DNA from: Corbicula japonica
Lineage: Eukaryota; Mollusca; Bivalvia; Venerida; Cyrenidae
Direction of reading: 5' to 3'
Length of the DNA stretch: 64,000 nt
Assembly: GCA_038501625.1 (NCBI GenBank)
Contig: JAZAYU010000061.1
Coordinates: 1,724,303-1,788,302 of the forward strand
Numbering within the stretch: position 1 is the stretch's first letter; each line of letters begins with the position of its first letter. Below, in pieces: positions 12,101 through 21,454 of the stretch. The notes below the pieces were generated by a model. It was given only the letters and a program-made list of their open reading frames with translations, had not been told where the DNA came from and did not search any database. The translations under genes were made by a program, and so were the position numbers.

Positions 12101-14104
12101 AACGAAAAAAAGAACCCTGATGGTTACCACCTTTGAACAATCAGTGGCAAAACAATTTGCCACTGGGGTTTGAAACCAGGTTCTAGTCTAGGGTGCACCA
12201 ACTTCAAACTTGCCCCAAAAGTTGCTCTTATGAACAAGTTGTCTTGGTGAAATAAGACAAGGGGAATCGTACGTTTCACTAATAAGTTCCTTTAAATTAT
12301 ATGTTGTTTTCTTAGGATCTGGTACCCATTACCATAGAAGTGAATGTCCCATTTGACTTCCATCGCTACATCATTGGTCAGAAGGGTCGCGATGTACGCA
12401 AGTTGATGGAAGAGTTCAATGTGAACATCTCCATTCCTCCACAACAACAACAGAGTGATATCATCAAGGTAACTGGACCGCCAGCAAACGTCAGACGTGC
12501 TGAAGAAGCTCTAGCAGAGAAAGTTCAATCACTTGAGAGTGAGAAGGAAGACCGTATGTTGAAGAGTTTTGAACTGACTGTTGAGGTGGACCCAACCTAC
12601 CATCCTAAGCTGATAGGTCGTCGTGGTGAAGTGATCAACAAGATCAGATCTGACCATGATGTGAGGATCCAGCTGCCGGACCGAGAAGACGGGAACCAGA
12701 GCCTCATAACCATCGTAGGATATGAGAAAAATTGTCAGGAGGCTAAAGAGGAAATACTGAGAATGGTCCGAGACTACGTGAGTACACTAGCACTCGTTAC
12801 TTCCCTGGGTTATTTGTGTTTTTTTGTTAATACCAATAAAACATTATTAACATCAACATCCTCATTTGCCATTATGTTTTAGTATATTGATTCAATATGT
12901 CATTGTATATGACCTATGATTGAAAAAATAAATATTCTTTTCTATTCTCATGACAGATTTAAACAGAAAGCATCAAACTTTGAAATGATGCATTAGGAAA
13001 ACTTAATATTTAGTATGTAACTTTGTTTTTGAAATTTATAAATTTTTAAGTTTCTTATAAGATGAACATAAGATTAAGATAAAATTGAGTTAAAAGCATG
13101 CTCTTATCAAGTAACTGTCCATTATTTGCAGGAGGATATGGTTCACATTGAGGTGAAAGTCGACCATCGAATCCATCCACGTATCATTGGCCAGCGAGGT
13201 CGTGGGGTGAGGAAAATACAAGAAGATTTCAAGGTGGACCTTCGCTTCCCTCGTGCCAATGATAACCCTGATATCATCGTCATCAGTGGAAATGAAGATG
13301 ACGTCTATGACTGCAAAGATCATCTGCTGAATATTGAGGAAGAATTCGTAAGTTTCCATCGTGAGATCTTTCACATCCATAAAGCATCTAAATATCTTAT
13401 AAGATTATTTATCTTGTTGGCTGTCTATGTGCCATCAGTGTGTGTTTGATCACTATATCAATCTATAGCAGTATCATCAAATGCACTATTTTGTATGGGA
13501 TGGATATGAGGGAATAGCAAGTCGATTGCTAAGAATTGTTGTTTAATGTTGTCATGACATTCTGTCCCATGTAGTGATATTCCAAGAAATCCTGGATATA
13601 AAACTAAGAATGTTGAACTATTTTAACTTCAGTTCGAATCTTTTAATGAACTTGTTATTATGTTATCATCCATAGGGTCTAATCTTGTTCTACACTGTTT
13701 GCCTGTTGGTTGGAAATATTCAGATGAATCTAATACTGACAAGATCAGGTCAGATTGCACGAGTGTGCATGCAGATAAAGATATACACTGATTACCCATG
13801 CGATGTAAGCCGTATTTCATGGGTTACACTTTGCCTAAAACTTCTTTCTAGTTATAAACTGGTATTGTTTTAACAGCTTCAGGATGTGTTGGACAACGAG
13901 TACATTCAGAGCCTGACGCAAGCCCCAAGCAAGAAGCAGGATGAGCCACGGCACAATGACAAGGGCTTTGTGATCAAGAATGCCCCTTGGGACTCGGCTC
14001 CAGATACCAGCAGCACATCAGAGTTTCCAAGCTTCCCGGGAGCCAGCGGTGGAACTGTGGCCCCTAAATCCAGCCAGGCCTGGGGTCCAGGTAGAAGATA
14101 CTAG
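1..14104 (+). CDS. HDLBP: vigilin (high-density lipoprotein-binding protein), 3' part of gene, 17 coding exons
   Basis: Multi-KH RNA-binding protein. Vigilins bind mRNA and tRNA in the cytoplasm and at the ER and affect translation (family knowledge). Coding segments: 1-125, 2466-2681, 3073-3279, 3582-3689, 4278-4601, 5099-5317, 5818-5904, 6786-6917, 7439-7657, 7932-8018, 9005-9139, 9608-9826, 10761-10902, 11318-11475, 12316-12777, 13132-13347, 13877-14104. Every junction is GT..AG and the reading frame stays open across all of them, giving about 1,093 residues. Visible are the second half of KH1 and KH2 to KH14; most carry a GXXG loop (GPRG, GKKG, GKGG, GARG, GAKG, GRGG, GQKG, GRRG, GQRG). 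KH2 and KH10 have degenerate loops (GPSN, ARRG). The C-terminus carries the vigilin signature GFVIKNAPWDSAP followed by EFPSFPG and ends in WGPGRRY. The order of domains and linkers matches vertebrate vigilin throughout. The first ~180 residues lie outside the window. Confidence 0.97.
449..2326. mobile_element. tandem-core element with subterminal inverted repeats (vigilin intron)
   Basis: A left inverted repeat (AGCTCGACTATTCGA, 449-463) is matched by TCGAATAGTCGAGC at 2288-2301, followed by the stem-loop GCTGTC..GACAGC (2304-2321). Inside are two tandem arrays: one around 520-1000 (unit ~150 bp, 'aacttgaaacttgg..ttatgcccc') and one around 1030-1860 (unit ~150 bp, 'atgaatggagggatttcaaa..aaggtcactgttac'). 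No protein is encoded; the small open frames are repeat shadows. The layout resembles non-autonomous Helitron/Helentron-like elements of molluscs, but that is inference. Confidence 0.7.
2466..2681 (+). CDS. HDLBP: vigilin exon: KH2
   Basis: Acceptor ttatttcag, donor AAG|gtaaat, phase 0 at both ends, 72 codons. The GXXG loop is degenerate (CGPSNSTIRQLMEE), as it also is in vertebrate KH2, followed by KINIPPPSVQSDEIVVSGEK. Confidence 0.95.
3073..3279 (+). CDS. HDLBP: vigilin exon: KH3
   Basis: Acceptor tattgtag, donor AAG|gtaggt, 69 codons. Contains HKYIIGPRGNSLQEILAMTG, very close to the vertebrate protein at this point. Confidence 0.96.
3582..3689 (+). CDS. HDLBP: vigilin exon: first half of KH4
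   Basis: Acceptor tgttttag, donor AAG|gtaagc, 36 codons. Contains WLHKYIIGKKGATIRNITSN. The intron follows the helix after the GXXG loop, so KH4 is completed by the next exon. Confidence 0.95.
4278..4601 (+). CDS. HDLBP: vigilin exon: end of KH4 and KH5
   Basis: Acceptor gtttttcag, donor ATG|gtatgt, 108 codons. Begins VHIEFTEGEDKIKVEGPPEE (rest of KH4), then KHIIGKGGSNITKIKNETG (KH5) and ends in LLEMASRM. Confidence 0.97.
5099..5317 (+). CDS. HDLBP: vigilin exon: KH6
   Basis: Acceptor ctttgtag, donor CTG|gtaaga, 73 codons. Contains IIIEQRFHRMMIGARGEGIK and later VTLRGPKNDVDK. Confidence 0.96.
5818..5904 (+). CDS. HDLBP: vigilin exon: first half of KH7
   Basis: Short 29-codon exon, too short to stand out as an open frame. 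Acceptor atattttag, donor AAG|gtatgt. Reads FHKNIIGKGGATIRK, with the intron directly after the IRK. Confidence 0.95.
6018..6435. mobile_element. palindromic element family B, two adjacent copies (vigilin intron 7)
   Basis: Family B is an imperfect palindrome of about 240 bp. It runs from 'aaccctttcct..' through 'gtagatccagatcagccgg', 'cagaaataacctaatgaat' and 'ccggctgatctggatctaaa' to '..aggaaagggtt'. The full copy is 6193-6435; a more decayed copy precedes it at 6018-6190. Fortuitous open frames of the type [11 protein letters not shown] arise from this repeat and are not genes. Confidence 0.8.
6786..6917 (+). CDS. HDLBP: vigilin exon: second half of KH7
   Basis: Acceptor ttttatcag, donor TTG|gtaagt, 44 codons: IREETDTRIDLPTEASDSDV and on to EAIQKEL. 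Completes KH7. Confidence 0.95.
6932..7107. repeat. possible short inverted-repeat element (vigilin intron 8)
   Basis: CAGGGGTTC near 6932 is matched by GAACCCCTG near 7099, with 'gggtca' repeats inside both ends. May be a decayed MITE; a single copy in the window. Confidence 0.35.
7439..7657 (+). CDS. HDLBP: vigilin exon: KH8
   Basis: Acceptor tttgtttag, donor ATT|gtgagt, 73 codons. Contains HNSIIGAKGRLIRSIMEECG, nearly identical to vertebrate vigilin. Confidence 0.97.
7932..8018 (+). CDS. HDLBP: vigilin exon: first half of KH9
   Basis: 29-codon exon with acceptor cctacag and donor AAG|gtatgt. Reads EYHKFLIGRGGSKIRK, again with the intron right after IRK, the same site and exon length as in KH7. 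Confidence 0.95.
8093..8202. mobile_element. family B palindromic element, internally deleted
   Basis: Both ends are present ('aaccctttccttcatatata' and 'tatggaggaaagggttaa') but the middle is missing. Lies in vigilin intron 10. Confidence 0.7.
9005..9139 (+). CDS. HDLBP: vigilin exon: second half of KH9
   Basis: Acceptor attatttag, donor CTC|gtaagt, 45 codons: VRESTGARIIFPSSDDADQE, then TIIGTKESVATAKAEIQAL. Confidence 0.95.
9608..9826 (+). CDS. HDLBP: vigilin exon: KH10 (divergent GXXG)
   Basis: Acceptor actttgcag, donor CTG|gtaatt, 73 codons. Reads VDPKHHKYFVARRGEVLKQI and then GGVTVSFPRSG. The first Gly of GXXG is replaced (ARRG); the vertebrate protein is also divergent here, so a weakened RNA contact at this domain is probably ancestral. 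Confidence 0.96.
9934..10074. repeat. foldback palindrome (vigilin intron 12)
   Basis: About 65-nt imperfect arms ('ataaatatcacatcccattg' against 'caatgggatgtgatatttat') around the loop GTTAGCC. Both arms carry 'gttaac'. The flank to the right holds the 8-bp palindrome TGACGTCA at 10338-10345. Confidence 0.75.
10761..10902 (+). CDS. HDLBP: vigilin exon: first half of KH11
   Basis: Acceptor aatgctcag, donor GGA G|gtcagt, 142 bp. Reads FHRTVMGARGSSVQEITSKF and then IKFPDRPVANG. Ends in phase 1, the only non-zero phase among the 16 introns seen in this gene. Confidence 0.94.
11318..11475 (+). CDS. HDLBP: vigilin exon: KH11 variable-loop insert and second half
   Basis: Acceptor gattttag, donor CTT|gtaagt, 158 bp. 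Begins with a low-complexity loop rich in Gly, Ser, Thr and Pro (GSGDAGENMVNGTEEQPGSP) and then returns to the KH fold at DTITITGKPENCEAAKKALL. Vertebrate vigilin also carries a long insert here. Confidence 0.94.
11572..11707. mobile_element. perfect palindromic element, family A (vigilin intron 14)
   Basis: 136 bp made of two 67-nt arms that are exact reverse complements, separated by the dinucleotide CA. Outer ends are AAGGTTATAAAACTGAG and its complement; the centre is ATGGCGAC-CA-GTCGCCAT. About 19 copies of this family, of varying integrity, lie in the window; this is the only one in which I see no arm mismatch. Confidence 0.9.
12118..12206. repeat. dispersed short repeat, copy 1 (SINE-like?)
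   Basis: Shares 'ggttaccacc', 'cagtggcaaaacaat', 'gccactgggg' and 'ggttctag..gggtgcacca' with 63310-63388. A hairpin TGCCACTG / CAGTGGCA lies inside. Nature unknown. Confidence 0.55.
12316..12777 (+). CDS. HDLBP: vigilin exon: KH12 and KH13
   Basis: Largest exon, 154 codons, acceptor tttcttag, donor TAC|gtgagt. Holds two complete KH domains with no intron: HRYIIGQKGRDVRKLMEEF and HPKLIGRRGEVINKIRSDH, joined by a charged linker (SLESEKEDRMLKSFEL). Confidence 0.97.
13132..13347 (+). CDS. HDLBP: vigilin exon: KH14
   Basis: Acceptor tatttgcag, donor TTC|gtaagt, 72 codons. Contains HPRIIGQRGRGVRKIQEDFK and ends in HLLNIEEEF. Confidence 0.96.
13877..14104 (+). CDS. HDLBP: vigilin last coding exon: C-terminal tail
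   Basis: Acceptor tttaacag. 75 codons then TAG at 14102-14104. Carries KGFVIKNAPWDSAPDTSSTS, EFPSFPGASG and the terminal AWGPGRRY, the conserved vigilin tail. Confidence 0.95.
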   Translation, partial: LQDVLDNEYIQSLTQAPSKKQDEPRHNDKGFVIKNAPWDSAPDTSSTSEFPSFPGASGGTVAPKSSQAWGPGRRY

Positions 14105-14733
14105 ATTGCCATCAAACAATCAACACATGGCAAAAGTTTTTACAGTTATATTGTACTCCAAGTTAGCCGAGCTTTTTACAGTGACTTAATTTTTTAACGC
14201 TCTTTGGAAATGATAAACTTTAAAAAATTAGACTTAAATGAGTTAAATACGAATTAAATTGACACTACTTTTGAATTTCTGTTTGTCTGGTACATGAATT
14301 GTTAAGTTTTGATCTTTTGTGGAGGCATGGTGGAAGCAACGTTAATTACCGTCACCAATAATGATAATTTGCTCCACCAAGTTTGGAAGTCTTTCTGAGT
14401 GTATTAACAGGACATTGTTAAGTGCTTCTTTCTGGTGATGGATAAATTTCATGCTTATGCTATTTGTAATATAACAGCATTTATGTATGTTGATCATTGA
14501 GAAAGAGAAAGTCTTAAAGCACTGTCTAACTTTAAATTGTATTATATTTACTTCTGATTTTGAAAAAAATAGTGACCAAACACTATTGCTGATGTAACAC
14601 CTTAAAAATTAGTGTGATGTGATATATAAAAACACTTGCTCGCATAGATTTTGCCCAAATATTAGTGGCTCTTATTGCGTTTAAGAGTTGTTACAGTTCA
14701 TATTACTTTGTTTTTCATAATTTTTGTTCTGTA

Positions 14734-14739
14734 AATAAA
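14734..14739 (+). terminator. candidate poly(A) signal of vigilin
   Basis: AATAAA about 630 nt after the vigilin stop codon, in an AT-rich stretch. Further AATAAA hexamers occur downstream (for example around 15360, 15427 and 17937), so a longer 3' UTR is possible. Confidence 0.4.
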
Positions 14740-15460
14740 ACCTCAAACAAACCGAGCCTGCAATATTTTCATATTTGTTGTGTTTGGTGACTTTTAAAGT
14801 TTTCTATACATCTATTACAAAAAAGTTCTTTTGTTTTGAAGTCTTGAATTTTAATCTGTATGTAGTAAACATTTCTATACATATTTTATGAGGTGTTAGT
14901 ATTGATGCTGTAACAGCCTTCTTGTTAACATATTTACGAGACATATGTCACACAATCAAATTTATTGAAATAGGAAGTTCTATTTTTGTATTCTTACCTT
15001 TGTTCAAAATTAATAATGATTTGCAATTAGTTGTTTCACCTGGATAATGAATGAAAGAAAATTTGAATGCATTTCTGTCACTGAATTATTTTTTTGTTTT
15101 TTTTTTTCCAATAGAGTAAAGAGTTTAGTAATTGCAAAATATTTGGATTTGATGTCTCAAGTGCAGATTAAGCCTTCAAAATATTTTGTGTATTACTTTC
15201 ATTTTTCTCTGTTTTTCCTCTTTGTTTTCTGTTGAAATTGTGTAGTCGCATGATTTACTTCAGGAATTATTTTGTCTTCCATTTTGACTTCTTTTATCAC
15301 TTATTTGTTAGATCTTTTATTTAAGATATTTTAAGGTGATATTTTTAAGTATTTGAAAAAATAAACTTCTGAAAAGCAAATGTTGTTGACAATTGTGACA
15401 TCCATGATGCTGAATGCTGTATTTGCAATAAATTATTTGGGATAAATCTCTGCGGAGACC
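14740..15460. other. no gene recognised
   Basis: AT-rich sequence downstream of vigilin, possibly distal 3' UTR. The short open frames here show no family resemblance that I recognise. Confidence 0.5.
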
Positions 15461-15461
15461 T

Positions 15462-15560
15462 GTGCCCAAGATCATAAAACTAAGTTTTGAGATCAGTCTC
15501 AAATCTCAAGGATCTGATTGGCTTGAGATGTGAGACTGATCTCCAGATCTGATCTTTTCA
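15462..15560. mobile_element. family A palindromic element, truncated
   Basis: Starts GTGCCCAAGATCATAAAACT, has 'agtctcaaatctcaag' and returns as 'gagatgtgagactgatctcc'; most of the central stem is missing. Confidence 0.65.
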
Positions 15561-15807
15561 GCAACAAGAACTGTCCTATCATGGCAATTTAATTTGACAT
15601 TCATAATTTGATTCAAAATTTATTGTTTGGCTAAAACAAATGAAACATTATATGTTGATGCTTAATGGTCAAGACTTAAGCTACCTTTACTGTTTTTATT
15701 TTTGTTCATTCTTACTAGTTTTATCTATATCTGGTAGCTATAGATGTTGTTTAAATGATTATTTTGATAAAGGATTTTAGTGTTTGTTAATCTATATCGA
15801 GTGTTAA

Positions 15808-16310
15808 CCCTTTACTCCATGAGAGATGGAGACCAGACTCAAATCTCAAGCATCTGATTGGCTGAAATGGCTACCAGTTGCCATTTCAGCCAATCAGATG
15901 CTTGAAATTTGAGTCTGGTCTCTAGCTTTACTTTTATGATCTTGGGCCCTGGTAGTTATCCCATGGGAGAACAATGTATCGTCCGATTAGCTGGCACATA
16001 ATGTTCTGTCTTAAGATCAGGATTTACATTGTTCGTTAGATTCGTTGGGTTAATTCTGACCAAGAATCAGCCTGTCTGGATCCAGACCTGTGCCGAAGGT
16101 TATAAAACTTGAGCATGGAAACCAGTCTCAAATCTCAAGCATCTGATTGGCTGAAATGGCGACCAGATGCTTGAGATTTGAGACTGGTTTTCAAGCTCGG
16201 TTTTATAACTTTCAGCCCTGATGGCAGATGTGTGCTGGCTGATCTGAATCTACACTGGTTACACATGTGATAAAACCCACATATAAATTATGGAGTAAAC
16301 GGTTAATATA
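15808..16310. mobile_element. family B element interrupted by two family A palindromes
   Basis: B sequence begins 'aaccctttactccat' at ~15809 and ends 'tatggagtaaacggttaa' near 16305. Family A copies sit inside at ~15827-15953 and ~16090-16220. The order of nesting implies that the A copies inserted after B. Confidence 0.7.
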
Positions 16311-16660
16311 ATTTGGGGGATTAAGCAGCATAAAGCACAGTTACTTTATAACTGAATCAGTTACAAGTATTAGATGTAAATGAAACGAAAGCTTTTGAGA
16401 ATTATGATATTAATATTATATAAATTGTTTTGTTGTGTTAAAACAATGTGATGTTCTTTGTTTCTGTACTTAAAACTGCTGAGAATATAACTTAGAGAAA
16501 TGATGTGAAAATAAAGTGAGATACTGTGTTAAAAAAATTTGATTAAAAAAAAAAGAAAAACAAAGAAAAATTAGGGTACATATTTCTGTGTATAGATGAA
16601 ACGAATATAATTTTGAGAATTAAACATACACTTCGTTCTCGATTGAACCATTTACTTCTT

Positions 16661-16765
16661 ATATATGTGTTTCAATGCATATGCCGGCTGGTCTGAATCT
16701 ACAACAGTCGCACATGCAATAAAACCAGTGTTTATGGAGTAAAGATTTAATATAAGAGTTGCATA
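16661..16765. mobile_element. family B half element
   Basis: Only the right half is present: 'gccggctggtctgaatctac' to 'tatggagtaaagatttaa'. Confidence 0.55.
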
Positions 16766-16932
16766 TTTTGGTTAAACATTCATCTTTCATATAAACCTAG
16801 TCATATCATATAGCTGTGTCATAAACCTCATAGAAATGTGTCTGTCCTGCAATGGTGGCAACTTTTTAATTTACAGTTTCTTTGGCTTGTTGCTAGAAAA
16901 AATTTCATTGTCTTGTGGCTAAATTTTGGCTC

Positions 16933-17063
16933 CAGGTTATAAAATTGAGCTTGGAAACCAATTTCAAATCTCAAGCATCTGATAAGCTGAAATGGCGCCA
17001 TTTCAGCCAATCAGATACTTGAGATTTTAGACTGCTTTCCATGCTCAGTTTTATAACCTTGGA
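16933..17063. mobile_element. family A palindromic element
   Basis: 'aggttataaaattgagc' with the complementary 'gctcagttttataacctt'; the centre is the compact ATGGCGCCAT. Confidence 0.75.
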
Positions 17064-17465
17064 ACCTGATGAGGGAATATTGTAGATATATACCCAGCAA
17101 CATGGCCTAAATTCACTCAAATTTCTATAAATGTAGATGTTTTCAGCAGATATACATGTGTTGTCTATTGCTGCTTTAACTAGTTATGCAAACATTTATT
17201 ACTGTATAAGGATTCTATTTTTGGGGACACTGTAGATATAATCTGTGTTTTTCCTGTCCTGCATTTATGAATTGTTGTGTAATAAGACTGTTGCTGATGG
17301 GGAAATTATGCAGATGGTTGTATTTTCTCATTGACTAGTTATCTCTTTGTTTGCATGCGGAAATCACAGAGCCTTTGACTGAATGTGAATTGTTCATGTT
17401 TTGTTGGGGACTTGTTGATTCATGGTTGTATGTTTTAGTTCTGTTGTTGCTGGATTGCCAAACTA

Positions 17466-17614
17466 GGGCCCAATATCATAAAACTTTAACTGGAGACCAG
17501 TATCAAATCATAAGCATTTGATTGGCTTAAATGTAGACTATTACCCATTTCAGCCAATCAGATGCTTATGATTTGAGACGGGTCTCAATCTTTCAGTTTT
17601 ATCATGTTCGGCCA
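17466..17614. mobile_element. family A palindromic element, diverged
   Basis: 'gggcccaatatcataaaact' and 'agttttatcatgttcggcc' ends; arms 'catttgattggctt' and 'agccaatcagatgc'. Followed by an AT-rich run (~17630-17665). Confidence 0.65.
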
Positions 17615-17960
17615 GTCAGACTGTAAGCTATATATAGATATTATATATATTATATATATATTTCAGCATGAAACTGAATGTTTCAAACCGTATGTGATGG
17701 TGACTTACAAAATAGAACAGTATCTTCATACTGTAATCATATTAGAAGAATTATGAGTTCACTATTTTTCTTTTTCTCTGTAAATAGACAATCAAACCTA
17801 GATGAGCGTATCAGAGGGCTAGGATCACTCCTCTGCCAGCAGTAGATGAAAGTCCTGCCATGTGAAAGGCTGGATGAGTCGTCAGGGTTGGGGGGGGGGT
17901 CTTCCTATTGATGATAAGTCATTTTCACTAAAGTTGAATAAACCTGTATATTGTATAACC

Positions 17961-18202
17961 TTTTCCTCCATAGAAACAACTTTTTTGCATGGGCGAACAG
18001 TTTAGATCCAGATCAGCCGGCACATCTGTGCTGTCTGATCAGGATCTAAACTGTTCGCTTTTTGATTCGGTATGTAATCTCTGACCAAAATGACACCAGT
18101 GCAGATTCTGATCAGACAGCAGGGATGTGCCGGCTGATCTGGATATACACTGGCCCCACATTGGTATAAAAATGCGTATATACCGGTATGGAGGAAAGGG
18201 TT
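17961..18202. mobile_element. family B palindromic element, near complete
   Basis: 'aaccttttcctccatagaaa' to 'ggaggaaagggttt', with inner motifs 'agatcagccggcacatc' and 'gtgccggctgatctgg'. Confidence 0.8.
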
Positions 18203-18414
18203 TATATTTAAAACACATATTATATTTCATGAACAGCAGCAAAAGTGTCTCTCTCACATCTGGTTTGACATTCAGTTACTGGTACAGGTTTTATTCTCAT
18301 TTTGATGCACCAAAATGCTTGTAAAGTTATGGAAAGGTTTATTAATGTATTGATTTGTTAAACTGTCCTATATTTGTTATTCTATGATTGTGAATTATAG
18401 CAAGATAAGGGCTG

Positions 18415-18550
18415 AAGGTTATAAAACTGAGTTTGGAAACCAGTCTCAAATCTCAAGCATCTGATTGGCTGAAATGGCGACTGGTCGCCATTTCAGCCAA
18501 TCAAATGCTTGAGATTTGAAACTGGTTTCCATGCTCAGTTTTATAACCTC
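18415..18550. mobile_element. family A palindromic element, near perfect
   Basis: 136 bp, loop TG, a few arm mismatches (GAGTTTGG in one arm against the GAGCATGG reading of the other). Preceded by GGGCTG, the usual left flank of the family. Confidence 0.85.
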
Positions 18551-19232
18551 TGGCAATGGTGATTGAAGAAACCACAACAACTTGTTAAAGTTGTTTTAAA
18601 GTTAACTGGTTGGTACTGAAAGGGACTGTCCAGTTACCTATAGCAATCTGTACATAAATCGTCAAAGATAAAGAAAATGTATTTTTCTTAATCATATTAT
18701 CTCAATGAAGGTGTACATTAGACAAATGTACTTACAAATTAACTTCAAATAAAAGAGAGAAAAATGAAATCAGTTGCTGTTTATTATTTATAATCAGGTT
18801 TTCCATAGTATCTGGAAATTTGTGAATGACTGGATTGATCAACAGTCCTACCTAGGCACAATGGCAAGTCAAGTAAATTTTATTTACAAAGTCGGTGAAC
18901 TTAACAATAACATAAGCTTTATAGAGCTTTTAAAACTGACTTACATTATTTTTAGAATATCACGGTTATGAAATAGCTAGGAGTCTGTGTATCTGTTGTG
19001 GACAGTTACTTTGTTTGAGAACCGGCCTGGTATTTTCTCGGGTTTTATTACCTCACCAGATTCAAAGGTTCAGAGCAAGCAGTTGTGATCTGGTTATGGG
19101 TCATATATTTGTTTGTGTTAGAATGTTAGTGTTTTAAACTGGGTCATAAAGGGTAAAAATAACCTGATCATTTCTGCTCAGAATGTTTGATTTTTCCCAG
19201 ATTTGTGTCACTTGCAGTTTTCATTTGAAACT
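18551..19232. other. no gene recognised
   Basis: Intergenic, AT-rich. A 65-residue open frame at 18774-18971 resembles nothing I know. Confidence 0.5.
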
Positions 19233-19402
19233 AGGGCTGAAGGTTATAAAACTGAGATTGGAAACCAGTCTCAAATCTCAAGCATCTGATTGGCTGAAAT
19301 GGCGACTAGTCGCCATTTAAAAAAAATAGTCGCCATTTCAGCCAATCAGATGCTTGAGATTTGAGGCTGGTTTCAATGCTCAGTTTTATAACCTTGGGCA
19401 TA
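19233..19402. mobile_element. family A palindromic element with expanded centre
   Basis: Normal arms, but the CGCCATTT central block occurs twice with an A-run between the copies ('tagtcgccatttaaaaaa' and 'tagtcgccatttcagcc'), giving a loop of some 30 nt. Confidence 0.75.
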
Positions 19403-19747
19403 GATTACTTGATCGAAAACAAAGTTAACCCACGCCACGACATTCTATTTCAGTTTTCCAAACTTGCGTGTCAAAGAAAGATGATCTCATTTATCAAATC
19501 AAACTTCATATGCTTTCTATCAACCATTCTTCTTTCACACTGTCCCATCGCATCAGTTGACCCCCCACTCTCTGTATATTATTCACTACAAGTTGCATTG
19601 AACGGGTACACGTTGCATTATTTATACCGTTACTTAGGCATACACACTACAAAATGAGCGTTATTTTGAATTTCTTGTTACTTAACTAGTACTAAAAGTT
19701 ATAATATCATGACATCAGAAGCAAGTATATACAAATTGTAATTAAAT

Positions 19748-21160
19748 GACCTTTGAGGGTAAGTTTGATCGTGATTTGGATCACAACAGTAACGTCGAAG
19801 TTATGACCTTTGAGGGCAAGTTTGATCGTTATTTGGATCACAACAGTAACGTCGAAGTTATGACCTTTAAGGGGAAGTTTGATCGTGATTTGGATCTCAA
19901 CAGTAACGTCGAAGTTATGACCTTTGAGGGTAAGTTAGATCGTTATTTGGATCACAGCAGTAACGTCGAAGTTATGACCTTTGAGGGTAAGTTTGATCGT
20001 TATTTGGATCACAACAGTAACGTCGAAGTTATGACCTTTTAGGGCAAGTTTGATCGTGATTTGGATCACAACAGTAACGTCGAAGTTATGACCTTTGAGG
20101 GCAAGTTTGATCGTGATTTGGATCACAACAGTAACGTCGAAGTTATGACCACAGTAACGTCGAAGTTACGACCTTTGAGGGCAAGTTTGATCGTGATTTG
20201 GATCACAACAGTAACGTCGAAGTTACGACCTTTGAGGGTAAGTTTGATCGTGATTTGGATCACAGCAGTAACGTCGAAGTTACGACCTTTGAGGGTAAGT
20301 TTGATCGTGATTTGGATCACAGCAGTAACGTCGAAGTTACGACCTTTGAGGGTAAGTTTGATCGTGATTTGGATCACAGCAGTAACGTCGAAGTTATGAT
20401 CTTTGAGGGCAAGTTTGATCGTGATTTGGATCACAGCAGTAACGTCGAAGTTATGACCTTTGAGGGCAAGTTTGATCGTGATTTGGATCACAGCAGTAAC
20501 GTCGAAGTTATGACCTTTGAGGGCAAGTTTGATCATTATTTGGATCACAGCAGTAACGTCGAAGTTATGACCTCTGATGAGAAAGTTTCATCATGGATTG
20601 AATCACAGCAGTCACACCGAAGTTATGACCTCTGACGAGAAAGTTTCATTATGGATTGAATCACAGCAGTAACACCGAAGTTATGATCTTTTAGAGGTAA
20701 GTTTGATCATGAATCACATCGCTCCAGTAACGTTTTTGTGATAAGATCAACCGTGGACCAGACAACACCAGTAACACCAGAATAATGGCGTTTGAATGTA
20801 TAGTTCGATCGTAGATCGGATCTCGAAGATTTGGATTTTGTGGGTAAGCTTGAACATGAATCAAACCACACCGGTACGCCAAATGGACGTTATTAAGCCA
20901 AGTTTGATCATGGATTATATCACTTCAGTGACGCCAAGAGTTCGGTCTTTGAGACAATGTTCGGTCATGGATAATTTCATTCCAGTGACGCTATGAGTTC
21001 GGTCTTTGAGACAATGGTCAGTCATGGATAAAATCACTTCAGTGACGCCAAGAGTTCGGTCTTTGAGTCTAAGTTCGATCATGGATAATATCACTCCAGT
21101 GACGCCAAGAGTTCGGTCTCTGAGACTAAGTTCGGTCATGGATCGAATCACACTAGAAAC
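19748..21160. repeat. 57-bp minisatellite, homogeneous then diverged
   Basis: The unit 'gacctttgagggtaagtttg' + 'atcgtgatttggatcacagc' + 'agtaacgtcgaagttat' is repeated about 15 times in 19748-20640. A diverged subfamily ('gtgacgccaagagttcggtc' + 'tttgagac..') keeps the 57-bp period to about 21160. One truncated unit lies near 20150. Since 57 is divisible by 3, both strands show long open frames (for example MTFEGKFDRDLDHNSNVEV repeats); I do not regard these as genes. The array ends about 190 bp before the lectin start codon. Confidence 0.9.
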
Positions 21161-21349
21161 GTCAAATTTTGAGTGAATATTATTACGTATAAGTACGAAC
21201 ATAGCAAAATGTTCACTCTTCTCATCTTGTTCCTTTACAAACACGACGCCATCACAAATTTAGGTCAGCTGCTAGTTCTTATCGCCGCGACATGACTATG
21301 ATATTAATTATTGTCAGTAAGATCCAAGTTTAATCTACTGTATGTATAA

Positions 21350-21454
21350 ATGAGCATGAGGGTTTGGATTTTGGTACATTTGGCTGTATGCGGTGTCCTG
21401 GCGGATTATGATTGTATGTGTAACTATGATGTAGAGAGAGGAGTTTACCCGCAG
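21350..21454 (+). CDS. lectin exon 1: signal peptide
   Basis: Two in-frame ATGs (21350 and 21356) follow an in-frame TAA. Encodes a hydrophobic leader ending VCGVLA and then DYDCMCNYDVERGVYPQ. Donor CAG|gttcgt, phase 0. The link to the exon at 26148 is inferred from phase and composition and crosses 4.7 kb. Confidence 0.7.

Noticed and set aside
19746..20635. Long repetitive open frames on both strands in the 57-bp array
   Set aside because: The period is a multiple of three, so open frames on both strands are expected from the repeat alone; they are broken by single-base changes between units, with no splice context or signal peptide.
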